Shown: positions 11,401 through 24,200 of the stretch, piece after piece
How positions within the stretch are numbered: position 1 is the first letter of the stretch
Layout: the number at the start of each line of letters is the position of its first letter
Assembly (NCBI GenBank): GCA_002633025.1
Contig: NMRB01000422.1
Location: 1-64,000 of the forward strand
DNA: 64,000 nt
From: Notospermus geniculatus
Taxonomy: Eukaryota; Nemertea; Pilidiophora; Heteronemertea; Lineidae
Direction: 5' to 3'
The notes under the pieces: model-generated
What the model saw: only the letters and a program-made list of their open reading frames with translations
What the model was told of the DNA's origin: nothing
Databases searched by the model: none
Made by a program: the position numbers and the translations under genes

Positions 11401-12255
11401 ACAATTCATTGACTCGTGGAGCTGATGGTATCCAGATGATGCATCGCTAATATGTGGTTATTTCCTAAGTCAGCCCAGTTACGCGTGTTAGTCGGCCTAC
11501 TGATGTGGTCATTTCTAAGGACCTTCCAGTTACGAATAGAGTGGCACATGTTCACACTCAAACTTATCAGGGCTTTTAGATTTAAGTAGTCAAGTAGCAA
11601 TCTACTATCGAAATATTTACCAGTTTCTTACTCTTTTCCTGCTTCTCGTCCAATACCTTGTGTCCCTCATCCAGACTAATCTCACATTCCAACTCTAACT
11701 CACTCTCTTGTTTATGTCGTTTGGTCTCCAATCCAGCCAGGAGTCCCACTTGGGATGTAACTAGCTTCTGGAGGTCTTTATCTCCAGACAGTTCCCTAGC
11801 AACTGAGAGAACTGCTTGAGTCTCGTCATTAGTTGTTGCCTGGGTGAAAAAGAAACAGCTGAATTTGAACCTGCATTTTTTTCAATCAATCGGCATAGGA
11901 AGGGCCTACTGCGGAATCATGGTTGACGTGATGAGACTTGCCCGGATATCACCCACTAACTGCCAAAACTGGCTTTTATAAGGCCAAGGAGGAAAAGAAG
12001 TGAGAAAATTTTGTGGCTTACCTTCATAATTTCATCAACCGCCTTACAGACAGAGCCCTCTTTATCCAGGACCTCAGCCATATGTTTATGTGCTGTAACC
12101 TTGGAGACGAGTACCTCACGTTGCCTGGTGTTCTCCTTGTACACGCCATACTCTCCATTCTGAACCATTTCTTTGTACTTAATCATCTCCTTCTTCTGGG
12201 AGTCATTCATCGTGTCTTTTGACAGCATGTGGATCCCAATCCCTTTTAACCATTG
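5408..12255 (-). CDS. exons 93-108: long coiled-coil tail and stop codon
   Basis: Exons: 12022-12255, 11621-11839, 11206-11376, 10706-10861, 10250-10435, 9957-10040, 9662-9838, 9289-9440, 8776-8931, 8278-8476, 7805-7955, 7151-7539, 6690-6806, 6136-6302, 5886-5982 and 5408-5602 (coding end; stop TAG 5408-5410). Junctions are mostly phase 0, unlike the phase-1 ectodomain. The sequence is rich in E, K, Q and R with long coil segments (EREAAAAEMEAMVNKNRQ; HKEEEQLQDERAKRLAKR; LEELLKEKEAQQGH at the end). Exons 7805-7955 and 7151-7539 break the coil with a more globular, hydrophobic stretch of about 180 residues (MFVVYRFGVNVMELLHKK). The tail resembles rod-like cytoskeletal linkers in composition; no specific family is claimed. 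Confidence 0.86.
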
Positions 12256-15200
12256 CTGTGGAAAAAACATTGTCCCTTTCAGAAACTGATGAGACATTTC
12301 TGGACTGCAGGTGACTGACAAAACATTTCAACATGTCATAAAGCAATTTCAAATCCAGCTCAGTCCAAAACATTTTACAATACGGTACTGTAGCCTAGAT
12401 GATGTGATATGGCCATGTGAAAACAAACTTACATAGGCCTGCTTATCTCACTTGTAAGAAGAGGACTTACTCGCTCAAGGTCACCAAGAACATCCTGCAG
12501 GACACACGCCATCAAATGCTGATTCATCTCCTCCTGAAATGCACAGAATTCCCACGTCTGCTTTTCGACATCAGCCATATCGTCTGCTTGCATACGTTCC
12601 TCTACATTCGACTGTATCGTCTCAATCGAATCTATTGCATTTTCCATCAGGTCTTGAGCCTGGATTTTCTCCTCCTGGTCAACATTCAAAGGCTTGAGAT
12701 ATATCTTCATCTTCTCGTCATAGGTCAAGGTCACAGACTGTCGTAAACTGTCATCGACTTCATTGAAGAAATCGGCTTGTTGCATCGCTAGAGCCACCGA
12801 ATTCCTTTCCAATTCCTCAAAAGATGGCACAACTACACAAGGCAGATTTGCAGGAGACACCTGCTCAGATAAAGCCTCAGTGACATGACGTTTCTGTAAA
12901 GTTTGAATCTCCGTCTGCTTTTCTTTTGCCAATTCGCCACAACGCGTCCTCATGGTTTCAGACAACATGCTATTCAGCTTTGAAAGCTTTTGCCGCAAAG
13001 TTTCAAATTCTCTCTCGACAACCGGAGCAACTTCAATCTCTACGTTCCCTACATTTGTCAGAAAACTTGGCAGAAGATTCTTAAATCTGGCTGCCATGTT
13101 CTTCTTCATGTGACCGACAATTTCTGTTTTATCCCTGTGGTATCGGGCAAGCAGGTCATTGACCTCCTCCATTGCCTTCCTCCTCATTATGTTTTCTAGG
13201 CAAGAGATTTCAAAGAGATGTTTCTGGAATAATGCCTCCTGTTTTCCTTCCGAGTCTGCACCACCAGGCTTCCGTACATCAGCAACAATCCAGAAATTCT
13301 GATCATATCTTTTCATAGGGATTTCAACTTCCGTTTCATTCGGTTGGAGCGGTTGTGAAGTGACAACTCTGCTGAGTGAGGACTCTTTCTTTTCTTCGAT
13401 CAATGCTGCATCAACATGAAGAATGAACGGGCAGTCCTGTTGAAGTGTTGCAATGAATTCCTTCAACACGGGCACAAGTTCATTACTGAAGGTGACCTCA
13501 GGCAAATCCTCGCAGCCGAAGACCCCGGTCATGTCAAAATGGACATCTCCACTTCGGGATTGTGCGTCATTCAGCAGAGATTTTACATAGTTCATGACAG
13601 CAACTTTTCTTTGAGATGTCCTGAGAACCGCCGACGTCGTCAGATTGATCGACTCCATCTTCATGAAGACATGATCACGCAGCTCCATCTGGAGGCTACC
13701 TTTGATATTATCGTGTCTCCTCTGGACCATCTTAATCGTCTCCCTGTCCGTGACCTCCGCGACCTCTGACAGCCGATTCTGATACCGTTCCTCCTCCTGG
13801 ATAATCTTCACATACAGTTTTGGCAAAATGGTTGCAAACTTCCCGTGGGCGTATAAGCCAGCTTTGACTGCATTCTGTAGTGCCTCACCAGATTCAACGA
13901 CCAGTGCAGCCAGGCCAGCTGGCAGAAAACTGGTAATATCCTTCTCAATAGTATTTTCCCGCGCCCACTCACGTTCAGCCATTTTCTCTAGATCTGTCTT
14001 CTGCTCATTCAGATTTGAGACAACTACATCCAACTGTGGCAAGGACATGTTGCCAAAGTGATACAACACTGATTGGGCAGTTTCAAACTCCTCTTGGAGT
14101 AGGTATGACTCCTGCTTAAACATCCGTCGCAGGAAACTTGCACAGGACACTATTTCATCCTCGATCAGAGACAGGTGTTGGATGTTTGGAGGGGGCCTGT
14201 CATCTTTCGTTGTAACCAGGTACATTTCTTTGGTTGTTGAATCAATGGACAGACCGGTCACATGACTGACATCATCAGACATTTCATCTTTTACTTCTAG
14301 ACCAACTGTAACTGCCTGGTTGTCTGAAATTTGGTGATAAAAAATTTTCGATATTCAATTCTCCGCCCCAGGTCTGCATTCACGACAGGTGGCAGCAACA
14401 CAACAACTTGACTGATTTTAATGACGAAACACAAGTTCAACTGAATTTCAAAAAGACAAAAGGAACTTGATGGATAAACTCACCATTTCTGTTTGGGAGT
14501 TTTGTAGTGGTCCCCAAAGGCAGAACTTGACCACTGCCTCTGTCTCTTACTGCACCAAGGATAGGAACCTCCAGACCAGTCCCGCTGGCATCTTCCATGG
14601 TCATTCCAACCAGAATCGGTAGCAGTTGACCTGTTTGGGTGTACTCATACAGACCTATGGAAACAATAACTGAGGTTATGGTGATTGTCAAGATTTCATT
14701 CTGAGATGTCGCTATTCCAGGTGTTTTTAGACGACGTCACCCAAAAATATGAGCAGGAGTGCAAGGCACATCCTAAAATTATCTGAAGTAATGCCAAGAA
14801 AGGCACGATGTTCTACAGTCATTCACAACTGGAGAAACAATGCCAGACCCAAGGTTTTGACGAGATCAGACCATGAGTGGAGATAGATATTCCATGAACA
14901 GATTTTCGACTTCCATGAAATTTTTGACTTCCACTTGCAGAATTTTTTTTTAAATTGGCAGGGGGAAAATAACCCTAACGATAAATGCTCCAGTCGCCTT
15001 TATATTTGCTCTTCGGTCACAGCACCATGAAAGAGTAGGCCTAGTCTCTCTTGAAACTGTACTATGGGAAGTTCACAAGCCCAAATATCTCTTCTAGAAG
15101 ATCATGTCAGATAATTCATGAAAGTTCTACAGACCTGGTGAGCCCCCACTGATAGACAACTGCTTCATTTTTGTCAGTCTTCGTTTGTTAACGTACTCCT

Positions 15201-18200
15201 CATGGATGATATGGGCTAGGTATTTCTCCTCGGCTTTCTCAAGGTCATGCAGAATTGTGTCCACACTCACTTTTGTCTTCAGAAGATTTGATGTGAAGTG
15301 TTCGATATATTTACTTGGCTCTGGAGAGATTTATGAATACGAACGGTTGAAACATTCAAACTCGTCACCATTCATTTTGCCAAATTAAGATTGTGAAATG
15401 CCCATCCCCACCAATTGGATACATCATGATGCAGATCCGTCATGATGCAGATCCCCTGTTGGTTGTGTGTCCCCAGTCGAATAGAGGGGTTGACGAATAC
15501 ATGTTACCAATTGACATCAAATGTGTATGCTAAATACGTGCACGCCCACACTCACACCCACAGACAGTGAACAAAAGACACTTTTGCTGTTCACCTTATC
15601 TCAAATTGGCGAGCGGTTACTTGGAAACTACTGTCATTCCTTTGAAAGGGAATAAGTCATGTAAGATTTGGCCCATACCTTTTAAATCTTGACTATACTT
15701 CATGAACACATCCAGAACTTGCTGTTCTGTCTTCAAGATGACATTCTCAAGGACTGTATGGTAACTGCCACATGACGGCACAACTGTCACTCCGTCAAAT
15801 GCAGCACAGCGCAGTTTGACCTGCTTGTCTGTCATATGCTGGTAGACGGTGCTTCCTTTAACAAGAGGCCCATCATGACCTATTTCTTTTGGTACTTCAC
15901 CAACTGGATTAACTCGTCCTGGAATATTAAGAGTTATTTTATTCAAGTGTCATATAATTTGGATGAGGAGGCATTTACAATAGGCGCAGTCAGTCGCGCT
16001 TATCACCGAAAAGACAGATGTAAAGTTTTAGTGGACCAATTCAATATGAAGTTCTCCTGACTGGTGCTCAAACAACCATGAACCATGGGTCTGCTAAGCA
16101 CTGAATTTGACCGTAGCAACTCCTATTGGTCAACTGACTGACACCTCCTATTAAGCGCTATCAGTCTTGACGGTGGCCTTCTACTGAATTAAGTTAAAAC
16201 AGCTGTCTTCAGGGATGACTATATAGAAATCGGTCAACACTTCGAGATCCAGCAGTTGCAAATGAACGTACCCAAGCAAATACTCACCGGAATTTTCATC
16301 AATGGTAACTCCCAAAATCTGGCAGACGTTCCCAGTAATAGGGTCTTCCATCATGGAGCCCAGATCAATGGCAACAGGAAGGCCTGTGATGGGATCCTTA
16401 TGGCAACCTCCGACCGGATAGACAAGTCCTGATCGTGGGTGTATCGTCATGGCAATAATGGGGACGGGAAGACAGGTCTCGGGGTCTGTCATGATACTCC
16501 TGAACTTGAAATTCGTGAAGCTGCTGATGGGTTGGAGGTTTGTTGTGACTGGTTTTCCTGTCTGTGGGTTCAAGGGGTATGAGACGAACGGTATCAGGGG
16601 TTCATCAAGAACACTACTCTCAGCTGAAAACAATTAAAGGGGATAAGTTTTTGTTAAATACTGAGCCGAGAGCCGAGTGCCAAGTACAACCTGTCAGCTC
16701 CATGTACTGTTATGTTACTACTGCTACGGTACTAATCCCAAGACATATCGGGCCGATTTCACAAAGGGTGTTTAAGACTAAGACGTGTGTAACTTCGTCA
16801 AATCCATGATGGAAGTGTGTGCATTTAGTGAAGTTACATGCGTCTAAGTCTTAAACACCCTTTCTGAATATGGCCCATCAAGTTTCGCGGAAAAAAGCGC
16901 TGAATAAACAGAGGAATTGCCATTTGGTAAATCCAGGGCTAGACCATGATGCTGACACTTACCAGGTACATAATCAAACATGGGCACAAGCTTGCCAGTA
17001 ATGGGCGCATATCCAATATTACCAGCAACTGGAAGAACACAGCCAGTCTGTGGATGCACAAATGCATCATTCGGCACGTTTTGTAGGGAACCGTTCGGTG
17101 TCACCATTGTAGTTTCAGCACGAGGTCGAATCAAACCAGTCGCCTTGTCGATGTAGAGTAAATCAGGAGCAATGATTTTCCCTTCGGTTGAACCTGATGG
17201 TGAAATAAAATTGCTCTATATTCACATTTGCTGCGTGCTCGACACTAGTGTTTTCTGCATGTCTGGTTTCCTCCTACATTTACATCAATGATAGGCATAG
17301 TGTAATTCAGTGGAAGAAGAATAAGCTGTAATTGTACAAACGAGGTCGTCCTTTTCTAGCATTGTGAAAGTGCAGGTTTTCTGCAGGTCTGGTTTCTTCC
17401 TGCATTTACATCAACGATAGGCATAGCGTATTTTTTAAGGTCAAAAAGAATAAAGGCTAAGCTGTAATCATACCAACGAGGTCGTCCTTCTCAAGCCTCT
17501 CTATTTTGCCAGGACGAGTCAGCTGACCACCCATTGGTTTCCCCAGAATACCCCAACATCCACTCCAGTGACACTTCTCCATGATGTCAGCCTGAGCATT
17601 CTGGATCAGATCATTCACTTGAAGGATTTTCTCTCCATCAGCGCGGCATTTATCACCATCATCATCATCTTTTTGATGCTGCTGATGAATCTGGTCTTCA
17701 CACTTTTGTAACAACTGTCTTATTTCTGCCACAGCAGCATGAAAATGTGTCTGCGTAAGAAAAGTAATACAGGTAATTGCTGTGATATCAGATGTCTGTG
17801 AAAAACTAACAGTGTTTGTTCCACTGATTACATGATAAGACAGCAAGCAACTGGTCACATGTCACCTCTTCTATCCCAAAGCAAAGACACTTCCACACAA
17901 AACGAAGTCCTCCACACATATATGTCCACTTCACATTGTGTTCGGCAGTAAATCCTTTGATATTTTCTGCAACACTGCCTCCATTCAATGGGGGTAATGC
18001 AGAAAGCATTGCTTTTCCAATTCCCTATTTTCTCAGTTAACACTTACGCTTACAGTATCTGTCAACAAATGAGAGAATTGAAACCTGTTGCAGATATCGA
18101 TGACCTACCTGATGTTTCTCCCAGTGCCTCCTCTCCTCCAACATCACTTTCTTCTGATAAGACAACAGCTTGGCGAATGCGACACCCAGACATTTCCTAC

Positions 18201-21200
18201 GCTCCTGTTCCCGCTCAACCTCCTCCAACTTCTTCACGTAATCATCAACTTGACCTTCCGTGACCTTGCCAGACCTTGTGGTTGAAACGTTAAGTTTTGC
18301 CACCCAGAATCCCTTCAGTGTCTCCAGGTGATGGCTGATCTTATGGTAAAGCTCCACGGACTAAAAATAAAACAGGCCAATTTTTGAAGGGTATCAAGAG
18401 GAATGAGCCATGCAAACCTCCAAGGCAATGTAATTAACCCGGTAGTGAAACTCACCTCCCCGCTTGACTTGCCAACTTCACTACGGATATGTACCGATTG
18501 TTTATTCAATGTTTGATGGAGCGTGTTAACACTGAACGTCTCAGCTTCTTGCTGTCCTGGATAATCCCAAAATTCATCGCCCATTACTGACGCTGNTGAA
18601 CGTGACTAATTATCAGCTCTATGGACAACATTCGGCAAATGTATGTTATGTAGGAGGAAACCGAGCCTCCAGAGGAAACCTAAGCTGTCCAAGTGAGACA
18701 GTTGTTTATTACTGAGTTCTATGAAACTTACCTGTACCTGCATTCTGAGGTTGTTGTCCGTTCTCACCTCCCCTTTCCCCCTTAACTTTAGATCCTCTAC
18801 TGGAATACATATCAAAGTTGTACTGCAGTGCCAGGCGCCGGAAGATAGGATTAACATACACGGGTCTTGACCACATTTTGTGAGAGAATTTTCGCTGTAA
18901 AAGATTTGAAAGAACAATTTACCAGTGTATCTCAGTATTCAATGTTTGTGAGCAATGAGTGCTACATCGCTAAAATCTGTAATTCCTCATGCTCAAATAA
19001 AGTGTAAAGGACATTTCATCTATTTGAAAGGGAGCGCAGAAAATTTCCAGAAGGAACAGGAATCCGGAATGATGATGATGAAAATTTTACAATTCGTAAA
19101 CTTACAATAACAATAAACCAGCAGATCATTAGAAACACCAAAAGCGCAATGAGATAACCAATCAGAATCCAATTCAGGTTGAAAATCAGGTCTCTACGCC
19201 ATCGGATACGATTGTGGACGATGTTTTCACTTGATGTCGGGAAGAAAGGTCCAGTTTTGGGACACGACGTGTTTCCTTCCATGACAGATATATACTGCGA
19301 AGTGGATGATGGCATTGATTCAAAACACAAAGAATAGTGAAACCTCTCAACTAAGGCATTCTCTGATATGGTGAATGCTTATGACGTCAGGTAAAAGTGG
19401 GATTATTAGGCACAAATGAATAAGAGTGCATTCTCTCTTTTGAGGTCATATTTGCGACTACCAGGTACTGTCCTTAACTGAGAGGTGTCCTGAATCAGAG
19501 GTCAAAATAAATTAACATAAACAACAAGTTTGGGGATAAACATTGGCATCTTTTATAAATAGGTGTCCTCATGGCTGAGGTGTCCGTAAAGGGAAGTTCC
19601 TTTGTGTAAACGGAAGTTCCACTGTTTAAACCGAAGTTCCCAATGTACTCACCAATTTCTTGTGAGGATCACTACTGAGATAGAACACGTATGATCCTGG
19701 GTCCTTGAACTGATATGTAAATACTGTCATGTCCATGTCAGTCTGTGAGAGGATTTCATTAATCCGTTCAAAATCACCAGCATCAAAGTTGTAGTTACTG
19801 TTGTACAAGTTGTATCTGGAGAAAAACAGAAATGGAAATTATAGGGGGCCTACAATATGACCGGAACCTCTGAGCGATGGAAGGAATATTTGGAAGCCTT
19901 GTCAGGCCAAGACAATTTGCAACATATCCGGTACCCACCTGTCATAGATGGGATAGTTTTCCTTCGAGATCGAGAACATGATGGATTCACCAAGATTGAG
20001 ACAAGTTGTTGGATTCTTCACGTCACGTCCACCAAAAGTAAAAATTGTGCCCAACAGATGTCGCCTCTGCATGAACTCTGGGATAAACACTTGTGAAGAG
20101 TTCCTGTACCGATCTTTAGCATTGTCCATGAGGGTTGCATAAACCGCAGCGGTGTCGGGGTTATACTTCCCTTCGAATCCTGAAGGGGTCACACTGATGA
20201 TGAACATGGGTAACGACTGGTTAGCATTGCGATGGCAGTAGTCCTCTAGGATCATGTCATTGGCGAGTATGGCTGGTCTGAGTTGGTTAGCGGGGAGTTC
20301 AAACTGAAAGTGACAATGGATGAGAACGTGTACCTAAATCTGGTCATGAAATGTAAATGTGCTGAAACTGAACAAAGGTCAGATAAAGCTTTCTGTGGCC
20401 CACTTTTTGATATACAGTCCACTCTCGTTATACTGCCCCTCGATATACCGCCACAGACAACTGATTTCCTCGGTCGAAGGCATTTCATCGGTCGAAGGCA
20501 TTTCAACATTGCCAACAACAATACCCTCGCTATACCGCCACTGGCGGTATAACGAGAGTGGACTGTATAAGGACAGCTTCACGAACTTCAGGCACTGCTT
20601 GATTTGAAAGTTTTTCATGCGAAGTTGGCTCTCAATGGGCAATTCATGAACTTTGTTGGTTCCCTTACAACTTATGCTGAGGCCAACAACTGCCCATAAC
20701 TTTCTATGGTTCAGTTGCCAATAGAAAGGCAACTCGCATGAAAAAACTCCCAAATATAATTACAAACCTGCAAGTCGTCTTCTTTTGTTCCAAATCCTAT
20801 CATAATCTCAGCATTCGAATTACAAATCAATTTGATCAAGTTCTTCTGGTACCGTCGGCACTGTAGATCACATATTTCCTCCAACTTTTCAGAACGGCAT
20901 TTACAGATACCTAGATCTCTGTCAAATGATTCATAATCCTCTGGCGAGTCACAGACCTGTGGGAAATGAATTTTAAGTTTCAATGCAGAAAACCAACAGC
21001 TAGACCATGCATACAAACTGAAGATCTACTGTAGGAATATGCATAGAACAAACAAAGTTTCACTTATTTTGCAATCGTGGCCTAATCGCACATCCTGGTG
21101 TTATTTCCTTCAGTTCGGTCCACAAGAGTTTTTCTCAAATTAATGCCGAGCCAACATATCAGTTCTCATGGTTCGCCAGCCTTTTATAATGAAATCTCTC

Positions 21201-24200
21201 TGAAATCTGATGTTTTACTGTTTTTACTCCAGTAAAATGTCAAAATTTTGAAAATTATTACCAACCTGCATCTTACAATAGACTTCCCACTGAGGTGTAC
21301 TGAGGCAGCGTCCATCTTGAGTCCTGTAGGTCAACTCAGGACAGATGTCATAATACATCTTGACACAGTCTTTGGAGTGAACATCCAAGACTGAATGATC
21401 AGGCAGGCAAGGACAGCTGTGGTCAGACACCTGTAGGAATATGATATGAAGCGGAACGTTCAACACAGCACAGCAGTAGTGTACCTTGATAATGGAGTGA
21501 GAGCCGAGTGCCAGCATCCAGGAACACCCTGAGTGGTGTTCGGACTCATCACCATACTCTGACCCACGTTCTTGGGAAGTTAACGATGCGATTGATGAAA
21601 ACTGGTGGAAGCTCGGCTTGAGTGCCAGTGCCAGATATGTCATAAAGAGTCATCCTCTCTATCACATGAAGAATGGGTCTGACCAGAATCGAACGGGAAC
21701 CTCAGAGGTGACAGGCACCAATGTTTCCACCATGCCACTCTGGCAGCCCACTAAGTGATACCGGTAAGTGATGTGATGAGTGTTCTCGTGAGAAGTAATG
21801 CCAGCCTGTCACATGAGAAGTCAGGTGAAGGATGCCATGATGAGATCATCTCAAGATTTCCCCTCACATATTTCAAGGATTGGATTTTAAGTCAGATGAT
21901 AACTCATTAACTGGCCTTTCGGCTATGAAGGGAATCCTTCATGGCCACTGGGTCGGGCAGTGCCATGACTGAGCGTACAGAACATGTTTCAATACCTACC
22001 TGGAAGTATCTCCCCTTAGCTTTACAGACACAAGTCCAATTACCCGGCCTGGGCTGGACGGCTACTCCTCCACAGGGAAAGCAGCCACTTTGTCCATACA
22101 GATGGTTGAAGTTATCAGGGTCACATGGAAGACATTCATTCGAATCCTTTGCACGTAGTTTCGGGTTATACGTTCCTGGTGGGCAGGGAGTGGGATAAGA
22201 TGACGTCACTGGGCAGAAATGACCTGAAAAAGATTGTGAACTAAAGTAGCAAATGATGGATACAATTCCTGGACCAATGATTCTTTTTCTTAACCCAGCC
22301 AGTTTTTACAGTTTGTCAGGCAATCGTAACTTACCAGGAGGACAAATATATGAACGGGTCACATTTGGTCCAGCAAATAAGCTATCATTCAATCTTGGAC
22401 GGTCCGTAGTTGCCGCCTCCAGACAGACAACGCCTGATTGACATGGATAGCAGAGCAGACGATCTGGGTGGTCACCATAGTAACCAGGTGGACATGATTG
22501 ACAGGTGTCGTTGAAAGATGTCCTCATCGAGTGGTTGTATTCTTTGTAGCCGAGGGGACACTTCTTTGGCACAATTGTTCCTGGAAGGAAATCGTCGACT
22601 GAGACATTGCCAATTTCAAAGCGAATTTACGAAAATGGAATTGTATGCCCAGCAATGACAACCCTTAAAGCCATTAGGGAATCAAATGTTGGTCGCCTTG
22701 GATCTCTATACATGTAGTTGCAGCTCAGATTAGAACCAGGGGAAAGATGTGTAGAAGTCAAATTTGAGGGATGGCATTGGATAACTTTCTTCCATGAAAC
22801 TCGGTTGTTTCTATACTCACCCATGACATTCCCCTTACACACACTCATTTCACAATAATGTCCCATCGGGCACCTCCTTGGGCGAATCGAAGCCTTCGGG
22901 CAGTACGACCCTGCTGGACAGGGTATCTGGTATTTGGCATGAGGGCAGAAATAGCCAGGGAGGCACAGATACTGGAGCTGTGAACCAAGAGGGCAGAAAT
23001 ACCCTACGGAACATTTGACCCCGGGGCGGGTACTGTTCATCCGGAAGCAGAACCTGCCAGGCGGGCACAGGTGACAATCTGCGACTCCTCTTGCACCAGG
23101 GGTTTTCCTGAAGATAAAACAAGAAGAAATAGAATAACAGTGTATTCAGTTAGTAGTCATGTGATCATGGGACCAACTGTAATTAAGTAGCCATGATTTC
23201 CAGCTACATGTATATTATATATCCAGCATCAGTTCAGAACCTGCAAAACTACTCCACGTAAGTGCCAGTTTTCATTTTGTTGGACTACATAAACGATGTC
23301 CTGATGTGACGTCATTGCTTTGTTTTGCCACATAGCTGTTGGGTTGCAGATTCCCCATTATGGATGTAGTATGTCGCCGTGCAGAGCAACTCGGTGACAA
23401 TGCTTTGGTGCATCAACTGCGCAGAGCCTTCATAATGTAGGCCTATTGTTTATGGTTTCAAGAAATTTACTTCGCACTGATCTACCATACCTATATGATC
23501 CTGAAGGGCAAGGCTGTGGGCTATAGATAGCACTGGTACAATACGATCCTGGCGGACATGGGCTAAGCGAATAATTTGACATCCCTTCATCTCCACACCA
23601 ATAACCAGACGGGCAGGGCTTACACCACGTCGTATTCTCAGCTCCGAGTAAATCATTGTACGTCCGTGCGGGACAGGGTTCGACGGTCTCATTGTAATGA
23701 CAGTAGAAACCTCTGGGGCACATCTGAGGTACAGGAACGCCGTTGAAGCAGATACGCCCAGCTGGGCAGTAGTCACACTCGAGCTCACTAACAGAACCCT
23801 CTATGTCAATGAACAGGTCTGGTGGACACATCTGCGGTTCAATTGTGCCTAGAAGATGAGCAGCATGGGTTGAAGAACTCATCATGTTGTGATTGTCTTA
23901 CAAATCCAGCCACCAGGAGAAGAGAGAAAACCTTGAAGACATAATCTGCACACGGTTTTAGCATTTAGAATTTATTGCAGTGAACAGGGAACTGTCTGAG
24001 CAGCATTTCACAGTCTACCAGATAATGCTATTGCAGAGAGAGAGAACATCTTGCTTACCATCAGGGCAGAAGTACCCCCTGGGACAGAGCTGTCCTATTG
24101 TTTTATTTGTTCCCACAGGATTTGGGTTAGGATTCCCTCTCTTACACCAGTAACCACCAGTACAGTTGCCAGCTATTCGCCCTCCGACACAGTATTTCCC

